NCBI GenBank assembly: GCA_016760335.1 | Contig: CM028669.1 | Location: 64,538,568 to 64,602,567, forward strand | Length of the DNA stretch: 64,000 nt | DNA from: Gastrodia elata | Lineage: Eukaryota > Streptophyta > Magnoliopsida > Asparagales > Orchidaceae | Reading direction: 5' to 3' | In this document: one piece after another, positions 12,501 through 22,082 of the stretch | Layout of the letters: each line of letters begins with the position of its first letter | Position numbering within the stretch: position 1 is the stretch's first letter | Made by a program: the position numbers and the translations under genes | The notes under the pieces: generated by a model | The model's input: only the letters and a program-made list of their open reading frames with translations | Told to the model about the DNA's origin: nothing | Database searches by the model: none

Positions 12501-13125
12501 GCAAGATGGATCAGAAGAGGGGTAAATCGCAGATTCAACATGCAATGGCTTAATGGAGATCCTAATGACGGTGTTTACTACCTATGGGAGTAGCCAACTG
12601 GCGGGGAGGCATGGCACAAGCTTCATAACACGCTTTGGCGCTGGCGATTTATGCGAGGGAAATGATGCCCGAGAGCCGTTCGATCAGCCGATTGAATGGT
12701 TAGCTTTTGTCATTCTATTGAACGGAAGAATCTAACAATGCAGGAGAGGGAAGATGGGTCATTAATGGGACAATTACTTAATAATTTATTAATTATTATT
12801 TTCAATTTTTCTTAATTAAAATTAAATAATTAAATGGATTTTTAAAATTTCTAATAATTCACTCTAAGATAATTGAGGGATAAGGAACACAATGGCGAAG
12901 TCAGATTTTGATTTCGATGAGCATTTAATTTTCCTATTTTTTGAGATATTTTTAATATATTAATAACGTTCGCCGAAAATCCGACGATTTCTAATTGCCT
13001 CCAAAATATCACCCCTAGCTAATTTGAGGGTGATGAGCGTAATGGCGAAGTTAGATTTTTTATTTGAGGTTAATTTAACTTTGATTAGTCATAATTGAAT
13101 AGGGTAACAACCTTGGGTTGTTACA

Positions 13126-13565
13126 CTTAGTCCCCGTTATGTTGGCCCTTTTGAGATCTTAGCCAATGTAGGATCATTAGCTTACAAGTTGAAGCTTTCT
13201 GATAATTTTGCAATTGTTCACAACGTGTTTCATGTATCATCATTAAGAAGATGTCTGAGAGATCTTTCTCATATAGTTCAGCTTTCAGCAGTAAAGATAC
13301 AGCCTGATCTTTCTTATGCTGAAGAGCTAGTTAAAATCTTAACTTGCGAAGAAAAGCAGCTAAGGAATCGTTCTATTCCAAAGGTTAAAGTTCAATGGAA
13401 GAATTGTTCTTTGAAAGAATATACTTGGGGAAAAAAAGTAGATATGTACCATAAATATCCAAAGCTTTTTGAAAGCTCGGATACTTCTTCCATTCCTTTT
13501 CTTTTCTATTATTTATCAACCATTCTTTTTCGTTGAAACTTTCTTCGCTTGATTGATGTTGAGAA
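13126..13565 (+). pseudogene. Integrase C-terminus with chromodomain-like tail
   Basis: This is the continuation of the split integrase: LSPRYVGPFEILANVG, then a VFHVSSLRRCL motif (about 13230) that is standard in plant Ty3/gypsy integrases. It ends in VKVQWKNCSLKEYTWGKKV and YPKLFE, the chromodomain-like tail of Tekay-type chromoviruses, thought to guide insertion into heterochromatin. The open stretch 13189-13536 is one of the longest intact pieces of pol here. It is followed by the polypurine tract and the 3' LTR. Confidence 0.92.
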
Positions 13566-13573
13566 CGACATCA

Positions 13574-13591
13574 TTCTTAAGTGCGGGAGTC
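13574..13591 (+). other. Polypurine tract before the 3' LTR
   Basis: A purine-rich run (TTCTTAAGTGCGGGAGTC) sits immediately before TGTAACAGCC. Plant chromoviruses usually have a G-rich tract here that primes plus-strand DNA; this copy has decayed (TGCGGGAG). Confidence 0.75.
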
Positions 13592-16500
13592 TGTAACAGC
13601 CTTGGTTATTACTCTAGCTAATTCAAGTTAATCTGAGCCAAACAAAGTTTTAATTCTTATTCCATTAAACTTAATGGGTCAATTAAACATAACCCTAGAA
13701 GTTTGAAATTGATCAGAGTTCAATTAATCAATCTAGCTTTTTTACCTATTTTAGGATCCTGAAAATTAGTAAAAATTATTTGATCTCCAAATTAAAATCT
13801 AATAATATTTTTAAATTCCTCATACCCTAATTAGCTAAGGGTGAATTTTTGAGAATTATTATAGCTCATATAATCCTAAATTGGATTTAAGATTATTAAG
13901 ATTAATTTATAAATTAAGGATTATTTAGATATAATTTTATTTAAAATTAAGTAAGCCAGGATTTGTTGTCAGCACCGTGGAAAATCCACTGCAGGGTCCT
14001 GATAGTAGAGCAGCTTTCTCATTAATTGGATTCCATCGCACGAATCCTTGCACATTGATCCTACGGTGCTAATAAAACACTCTTAGATCCTCTATCATCT
14101 GTCGGATTGAATAGCCAATCTAATGGTTGAGTTCTTCTCCGTGTTCACCTATTTAAGTATCACATCTGGACCATCCATCTCCAATAGCTCTATAATCAGA
14201 TGGCCATCAACACTCCATGCCATATTAACCTTCATCCCCAGCCCGTCTGCTAGAGTGTCTGGTCCCCACCGATAGCTCGATCCTCAACAGGCATCGTGGC
14301 AGTATAGGGATAGCTCGAACTTTCTCTTCTGCCCTCAATTGCAATGGTTGCAAGTTGCCTTCTCCCTAACCGGCCCCTGACTGTTGGAACCTTACCTCTC
14401 CATTGAGCTGAGCCTTTACCAAGGACCCGAGCCTCGATAACTAACCCAGGACCTCCCCATTACTTATAAATACCCCTCTAGATTCATAGGGAGTTTATTT
14501 GCTGACTATGAACCTTTAATTCCTCAATTCACCTCTCCTGTGCTCTCTGTAATTCCTAGAAAATTTGAACTACTGTGAACATCTAATAGAGGGTGTGGTC
14601 TAGCATTCAGACCCCCTAAGCATCGACCATGATCATCTGGAACTTTTAAAATCATTTTCAGCTCTTTGATTCCTCAAAATTTAGCTCTTCATGTACAACC
14701 TTCTCCCAACTGAGTTGTGTATGCTCAGCTTCTTTAATCCAAGCAATAGGTTAGCTCTGTGATGCTCTGGATTCATTCAGCTAGATCTTAGGCCATCTTG
14801 GAATGGAAGGGATTGAGCTCGCACAATTCAGACGGTCAGAATTCACTGTCTGGATGGAACTTTAACCATAGCAGATGTTGACATTACTCTAGCAATTTCA
14901 AGCCCCAACTCCATTCCATTCCTATCTCTAATTATTTTGGTAAGCTAACCAGACCCAATGTGATTATTATTCATGGGGCCTGGGCTAGCTTCAATAAAAC
15001 ATTTTGATCAATTGGGTTCTACAGAAGGCTCGCAGTCACACATGAGTAAGGATCCGATGTTCTAGAACCTCTCGGCCATCGTGGCTATAAGGCTTCAATC
15101 TGCCTCACCATCAGGATGGTACAAGGACTGATCATTGGCCCAATTATTGCCACTATGAGAAGAATTTCTCCTCACATTAAACCCTAGATATTGTGATAGG
15201 GTCAACCCAATGGAGTAGTCATCCAGCAATCCAGTGCCTCCCAGTTAAAGCTTCCAAGTTCAATCGATGCATCTTGACTCCCTGATGGTGTGGAGATTGA
15301 GTGGTGGTCGTGGTGTGTGTATCGGTGGCAACTTTGGCGGTCCAAGGTACTCTGTATGTGGCTGTCTGCAAAATTATATTGTGGACGACGACACTAGCGC
15401 GTTTGGCCGGGCCAACCAGGCCCACACAATGCGACAATGATGATGCATTCGGGCCCTGATTCAACCCGCGTCATTTGGTTAACGGGTTAGGCTATTTAAT
15501 TTATGAATTAATTGTCCTTCTGTTAATTAATTTAGACTATGGTTTAATTAATTGGAATCATTCCATTTAAATTAATTGAATAACTTTAACTATACATATC
15601 TAAATGGTATGATCCAATATACCATTTTGATCAGAAAATCATAAGTAACATTAATATGCAATAAAATTCTAAATCCAATGGTTAGATTTTCTAAATTAGC
15701 CTAATATCTCCCTTATCTTATTTAGTGAATAAATAACTAAATAATTGCCCAATTTTCATAATCAAGGTCTCTGATTACTCATAAGGCAGGGGAAAAGTTA
15801 ATTTTTTTTAAGAACAATTTATTAATTCTAAATTGAAAAATCACATCTTAATTACCTTATATTTTGATTAGTGTATAATGATCTAGTTAAGACTTTGATT
15901 TTGGTGAACCAAGTTCCTATTGCTTTCTTAGGTGGCTAGAACCTATCCATGAACTTAAATCTCCATAATATGTTCTTGATTCCTTAATCACTTCTCTTAG
16001 CCTTAAAAAGTGATTAGTGTTAATTAAGCTATCATTAAGTTTAAACTTAACTTTCAAGGTCTCATTGCTCTCACTAGACAATATAAAGCCTAATAGAATT
16101 GATTATAATTAAATTTGGATGCTTAAATCTTAAAATCCCAATTTTTGCCTTCAAAATGGCATTTTGGTCATATTGACCAAAGTTGGTTTAAGAGCCCTTA
16201 AACCATAGAAACATCATTAAAAAGTTTAAAATCAGTAAAGTAAGGTTTTACAAATATCTTAGAAGTAATTGAAATCTCTTATTGAAAATCCTAAGTCTAA
16301 ACCCTATTTAAAAGTCTTAAGTGTTTAGATCTAAGCCATAGATCTTAGATCTTTAGTAGCTCATCACTTAATAATTCCTTGAGATTTGAATCCTTCCTTC
16401 TTAAAGTTCTAATTGATTTAATCCTTTAATATCCTTTTTGTGGGTCAAGGTTGGCTCAACCTATAAAATACTAAAATTATTCTATAAATCAAGCTTAGAT

Positions 16501-18408
16501 CTTAGATTCTTAAGTTATTGTTTAATTATTATCTTATGACAATTAAATTCAGTCAATATATAAGATCAAAGTTCTTGAATATTTCAGATTTTAAAACTTC
16601 TCCACCTTTAGAGTAAGTGTGGGTGTGCACCCTTAGATTCCTAAAGATTAGTACCTTCAATTCAGGTTTATAGCCCAATTTGGAGTTTGAACCCAGAATT
16701 CTTAAATCTTGATCAGCATAATCAAGATTAGGTTTGAGTTATTAAAATAGAATATATAAGTCATTAATTAATTTCTTAATCTTTGTAGTTGTCACTTCTG
16801 ATTATGAATTTGAACTTGTTTGGTTCTAATGTTTACTTAAGGTCATAGATCCGAGGTTTTGCCTGATAGTTGGTATTGGAGATCCGAAGCTCGTACTATC
16901 TCAGATTAGATAAAAAGAATTAAATTAGATAACAATAGATATCACATATGTTTAGTTGAGTCCCTTGCTCACTTTAAATATAGTTGCTTCGTATACTCTA
17001 TATTTTGAGCTTTATACCATGAACATAATTGTTGAACATGGGCACTTTTGATGAGAATCATATGTCAATTTTGAACGTATAAAACCCCATTACTTAAATC
17101 AGTAATTCAGTTTATCATGTTTATCCAGTATATTCAATTCATTCAATTCTTCAGTGCTCAGTTCAGTACAGTATATTCTATTTAGTCTGCCTCTTTAGTT
17201 CAGTATTTTTGCAATAAAATAGGCTAGGCCTAGCTCTATGGTTGGCTAAGATGGTATTCATCTATTTCTATAAGTCTAACTATGCCTAGCTCTATGGTTG
17301 GCTAGGATGGTATTCGTTAGACTTTTTGGCTCAGTGGCTTCATTTAGCAGATTCTATTATAGCAGTACTAGTTTAGATATGTCTCCCTCTTTGATCTCTT
17401 AAATGTAACCAGGCCTAGCTCTATGGTTAGCAAAGTTGATACTTGTTAGACTTTGTTTCAGCAATTTAGCCAATTTAATTATATTATTAGTCATGCATAT
17501 TTTATTTTCCCAGTTCATTTTCAATTAATTCCCATATAGTTATTTTAGTTCAGTGCTTTTTAGTTCAGTTATTTGCATATTTTAAGATGCTAGTTTTATT
17601 TTAGCTCTTTTATGCTTCAGTTTAGATTTTCTTTATGTAAATCACTGCATATTTATATAATCATAGGCATGTTAGGATGAGTTTACTTTCAGTTCCTTTC
17701 AATTATATATGTATTTATTGCCTACCCTTATTTGTAGCTTCAGGTTGAGATATGGTAATATACATACTTCATTTTATTTAGTTATAAATGCATAATTTAT
17801 AATTATCCTGTCCTTGTTGCTCATTGCTTGTTGCACCTTAAATATTTGCAAGCTTAGTGACATGTGATATCTTGAATATTTAGTCATTTAATCAGCCTAA
17901 AATGTACTTAGACAATCTGTCTTACCGTAAGTTATTCTTTTCTTGGTTGGGTCCCTAACATTGTGATGCCGATAATGTCAGATTCAAATGTGTCTGTCGA
18001 GGTTTCTTCGTGTAAGGAATTCAGTCAATAGGAGGACCTTCTTGCTACTGGCTTAGTTTGATTTGTTTTTCATCTAGTGAGGATGAGTGTTCATTTTCAT
18101 TTAAATTCAATTTATAATAATTTATTATTCTGGATTTATTTACTTTCTATATTTTCATTTTGGGCTTAGTTACTGTCTTTACTTTCTTTATAGTGTTGTG
18201 ATGTGGATGTTATAATATTGCTTGTTTTCACTACTTTGATATTTTGATGCATGATTTCAATTTTCAGGTGGCAAGTCTTCAAATTAAGGCGAGTTGGGCT
18301 TATACCTAACTCAAGTATAGTTGGGAGGGTTGTCACACGGTGACTGTATTTGTCATATTCATGTTAATCTCTATATTAGTATGACCATGGAGGGTACGAG
18401 GCACCACA
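13592..18408 (+). repeat. 3' LTR of the first gypsy element, 4817 bp
   Basis: It starts TGTAACAGCC after the polypurine tract and ends GCACCACA. From about 14950 on it matches the 5' LTR at 1-3490. It has a GC-richer part (13970-14460) ending in a TATA box (14464), then an AT-rich region, CCTAG hairpins (17229-17250, 17285-17306) and the CATTGT...AATG hairpin (17959-17977). No gene is seen. The base after it is the start of unassigned DNA. Confidence 0.9.
14464..14472 (+). promoter_or_regulatory. Candidate TATA box of the LTR promoter
   Basis: TTATAAATA occurs at the end of the GC-richer part of the LTR, followed about 40-60 bp on by pyrimidine-rich sequence (TTCCTCAATTCACCTCTCCT). This is the layout of a plant LTR promoter at the U3/R junction. 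The equivalent part of the 5' LTR is outside the window. Confidence 0.55.
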
Positions 18409-19860
18409 CTATGTGTAAACTTTTCACATAGATTTGCTAAGTTTTGAATGAATTGTTTCTTAAGTTTAATGTGCATGCATGTTATTATTTTATAAAAATC
18501 ATATATTTCTTATTGAACCCTAAGAAAAACTTTTGTCCAAAGAAGAATGTGTTAACATCGTGATTCATCCTAGATCAGAGAAATAGTTTTGATTAGAATG
18601 AATAAGCATGTGAACGATTATCTTCCATGCCGCACTAAATATTTTGATTAGAGAAAAAGCCTTGGTCAAGGAATTATATGCATTGAAATTTAACTTTAAG
18701 GAAGCTTGCCCGCATAGCACTACTTCTGAGATCAAACCAAAAGTTCTAATTGAGATGTATGTGCATGTGAAAGGAATGCCATGCAAGCAGCATTAGAATC
18801 ATTGATCAAAGCAAAAGTTTGAAAAAAGAATTTATGTGCATTTGTTGTTTCTTGTCTTCCATGTTCTTTTCCTCATTAGGTCTTTCATTTAGACATAACA
18901 TTGAACCAAGTAAAGAATTATAGGAGTAGAGAGATCGACACACTCTCCTTTGAACATGAAAGTATCTATGTGCATGTGAGAATAATGAAGGTAAAATCTA
19001 GTTCAATTTGCATTAGAGAAGGAATACTGATTGAGCCTAAAGAATTCACCTTTTAAATATTAAGGTCTGAAGTCAAGAGGTCTCATATGAGATCTGCTAA
19101 AGATGGCCTTAGCGTTTAGTGGTGAGTGACCCATGTATGTGAGAGATCACTAGTTTGTTTTCAACCCTAGGAAATATCAATTTAACTAACTCAAAATGCA
19201 ATCCATTAAAGCTCTGCAAGAACTAGAAATGTTGAACCATTGTAGAACAACCTAACTCTCCATGATTCCTAAAAATTTACTACAATCCCCATAATTGAGG
19301 TTTAAAATATTTTGCATTTACCACAATAACAAAACCACTTTTGTTTATCTAAATATTCGAAGAGACAAAAGTAACTAGTGACCTTCATTTAATCTCTATG
19401 AATGATAATTCTGAGACTCACCATCCCTATATTACTTCAGACCACATACGCTTGCATGTGATCAAAAGTCACACTATTTTGTGGTCTGTCAAACATCTTC
19501 TTTACTTTATTTTGTCATTTTTTCTTGTATTATTTTATTGTAAAATCATTATGCTTTTGAGAACCAAAACTTCTTTTACTTGTGATTTAATTTTACTGGC
19601 AATCTAAACTCCTAGTTTGAGGAGGGTTAGGCTAGACCTATATAGTAAACATTCTAATTTTAATGTTGAGTTTGATGTTAGAAAAACCTATGATGAATGC
19701 TTGCATTTATCCTTATACAAATCTTCTATTTTTCAATTACAAGATCAATCACTTAAAAAAAAAAGAAGTATGCTTATAATGCATTATACATTTGATTGAA
19801 CCAAAAGTTCAGATCAGTATGTATGTGCATGTGAATGCACAAAATGTAAGTACCACTAAA
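18409..19860. other. Unassigned intergenic stretch
   Basis: I recognise no protein domain or LTR end here. The phrase TGTGCATGTGA recurs three times (about 18759, 18971, 19824). The part near 19500-19640 (T-rich run, then GGCAATCTAAACTCC and a GGG-containing tail) resembles 52780-52930, so it may be a decayed member of the same unclassified repeat found at 52400-53790. Confidence 0.4.
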
Positions 19861-19879
19861 TAGCTCTGAGTTGTTAGCT

Positions 19880-21480
19880 CCACTTCATGTAATGATATGA
19901 CCTCTTTGATTAATGATGCATTGAGAGTTGGTCAGAATCGTGTTACCTCTCACTTAGCCTCTTTGCCTACTGAAGAGGAAATTGGGCGATTATCCAAAGC
20001 TTGAAAGATAATGTTGTTCCTAGCCCAGATGAACTCCTTACAGAGCTATATAAGTCTTGGAGTATCATCAAAGTTAATGATTTTAATGGCATTTTAAAAA
20101 AAATTTATGCTGCTAATATTCCCAAATTATTCACCCATATGGTGATTGCTCTTATTCTCAAGGAGGACAATAAAAAAAGGTAGAATAAATTTAAGCCTAT
20201 TAACTTATGCTTTGTATTTAATAAAATCAATGCCAAACATCTTGTTACTAGATTGCCCCAATGTCTGCCTTCCATAATTGAACCTATTCAACGTGCGTTC
20301 ATCCCTAACTGTAATATTAAAGATAACATTATTGTTATACTTCAAATGGTGCACATTTTAGAGAAAAATGAGAGGTCATAATTTGATCCTTAAACTTGAC
20401 ATTGAGAAGGCTTATCATAAACTATATTGGTCGCACTTATATCAGTGTCCGCGTGAATGTGGGTTTCAGAAAATTTTGTTTTTATTATTAAGATATTTAT
20501 TGAGAAAGCTTGGTTCTCCATTTTAATTAATTGTTCTCTGAAAGGATTATCTTAATCCCAAAGATGATTTAGATAAGGTGATCCTTTATCCCCTATCCTC
20601 TTTGTTATTGCTATGGACCATTGGTAAGAAAATTAAATGCCTTAATTCTTGAGGATCAATCTCATAGGTCAACACAAGAGGTAAAATTTTGGTATCTCGC
20701 CTCACTTATATGAGCGACCTTATCATTTCACAAATGGGGCATGTCACTCCACAAACATTATTTTCCATATTTTAAACAAGTTGTTTTTTTAATCGGGTCT
20801 CAAATTAATGTTTCTAAGTTTGCCTTCTTTATGGGGAAAAAGTTGAGTTGAGAAGAGCTAATAAGATTTCTCTTGACTATGGGAACATTTGGGGAAATAT
20901 ACCTTTGAATTATATAGGAATTCTCATTTTCAAGGGGTACTCTAAAAATAATCATTTTAAAAGCCTTTTGGACCAAATTCTCAGTAAATTTAAGGGTTAG
21001 GATCTTCCTAAATTATCACCAGATGGTCATCGGTTCTCATCCAATTGGTACTGAATTTGATTCCCCTTTTTTGGTTGGACATCTCTTCTCTAATTAAATG
21101 GATTCAGAATAAAATTAAGATTGACCTTAACAAACTTTTATGGTTTAACTCGAATGGTTCCAAAATCATTTGGACCAAGTGAGATTAGTTTTCTTACCCC
21201 CTTCATGAGGGGAGTTTGGGGATTAGAAAGATGGAGGATATCATTCCTATTTAACTCTTAAATTTTGGTGGATGTTCATTACTTCTTATTCTATTTGGAC
21301 CTAAATCCTTCGTGCTAAGTACTGTGTAGCTATGCACCCTGATATTGTTGTGCTGAAGGCTTAGAACTCTACCCTTTTAAGGAGGATGCTGGGTAGAATA
21401 AATAAAATGGAGAAGCATATCTGGTGGGAGAGCATCTAACTCAATATTTTCTTAGTGAATATATTGGTAATGTTAATTCC
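19880..21480 (+). pseudogene. L1-type LINE reverse transcriptase fragment
   Basis: The reading gives PSPDELLTELYKSWSIIK, then IPKLFTHMVIALILKEDNKKR, FKPINLCFVFNKINAKHLVTRL, IEPIQRAFIPNCNIKDNI, a DIEKAYHKLYW-like block, a catalytic YMSD at 20707-20718 where active L1 elements have YADD, and a YIGILIFKG ... HFKSLLDQILSKFKG tail typical of plant L1 RT C-termini. These follow the LINE order, not that of LTR elements. Many stops and frameshifts are present. Endonuclease and ORF1 are not visible, so the copy is 5'-truncated, and no poly(A) tail is obvious. Confidence 0.88.
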
Positions 21481-21799
21481 AACCTCAATGTTAGGGACTA
21501 TTTCAACTCTATTTCTTGCTAGAATTAAGGTTTGATTAAGAACAGTACTCCCACTCACATGAGCTCAAGAAATAACTTCTACTTAATCTCATGCAAAACT
21601 CTTTGGTTCAAATCCCAATATGATCAAATGATTGTTATTTTATAAAATAAATCTTCTTAAGAAATAAAGCCAAATTTGGCAAGGTCTGAATTTGAATTCT
21701 AGCCATATCGAAATGAAGGTACCAATGCCACCACACTAAGAATCTTTATTTGCAAACAATGGATGGTTTTATATTTTATATATTTTGAATCACACTCAA

Positions 21800-21960
21800 A
21801 TTAAGTTCAAGTCAGCTTAAACTCTAACCAGTTTGAGTTAAAATTAACTCGACCTAAACTCAATTTGATTTCGAGTCGAGTTCAAGTCAGACTGGGCTCA
21901 AAAATTTTGAGTTTGAGCTTGTCCTAGCTCATTCAAACTCAACTTCAATGACCATATATG
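21800..21960. repeat. Degenerate GAGTT/AACTC-rich low-complexity repeat
   Basis: Runs such as AGTTTGAGTTAAAATTAACTC and GATTTCGAGTCGAGTTCAAG alternate on both strands and can fold on themselves. Similar GAGTTCGAGCTCGAGTT-like stretches are common in plant intergenic DNA. No coding content. The flanks 21480-21800 and 21960-22082 hold nothing I can assign. Confidence 0.55.
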
Positions 21961-22082
21961 TTGTTTTGAAAAGAGCTTGTTAGGGCTCGGACACTCAAAT
22001 GTGCCCCAGCACCCCTTTGCGAGAGCAACATGCGCTCATGCTCCTCAAGGTGCCCGCTAGACAGAAACTTGGGTACTCATAC

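Larger units (their letters stand above)
8631..13125 (-). repeat. Solo LTR, Tekay-like family, minus orientation, 4495 bp
   Basis: The block begins TGTGCCGATC and ends GGTTGTTACA, so on the minus strand it starts TGTAACAACC like the other gypsy LTRs here. It carries the reverse complement of the conserved TTAGACAAT / T-run / CATTG hairpin block (9060-9150) near its left end and the CACCCCTAGCTAATTTGAGGGTG box (about 13011-13033) near its right end. No internal region or second LTR is present, so it is a solo LTR left by recombination. It contains no gene; its GC-richer part is 11950-12740. Confidence 0.9.
1..18408 (+). mobile_element. Ty3/gypsy chromovirus (Tekay/Del-like), 5' end outside window
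   Basis: This is a plus-strand LTR retrotransposon in the order LTR, primer site, gag, protease, RT-RNase H, integrase, polypurine tract, LTR. The two LTRs (1-3490 and 13592-18408) align by eye over their shared length; for example the ATTTTGATCA block is at 49 and near 15001. The LTR starts TGTAACA, ends CCACA and is followed by a tRNA-Met primer site, which is usual for plant chromoviruses. The integrase ends in a chromodomain-like tail, which favours Tekay/Del. Every domain carries stops and the LTRs differ by many substitutions and indels, so the insertion is old. A solo LTR at 8631-13125 interrupts it. The clade is an inference. Confidence 0.9.

Noticed and set aside
18565..18786. 73-codon minus-strand frame
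   Set aside because: No motif, start context or neighbour supports it; the region is unassigned intergenic DNA.
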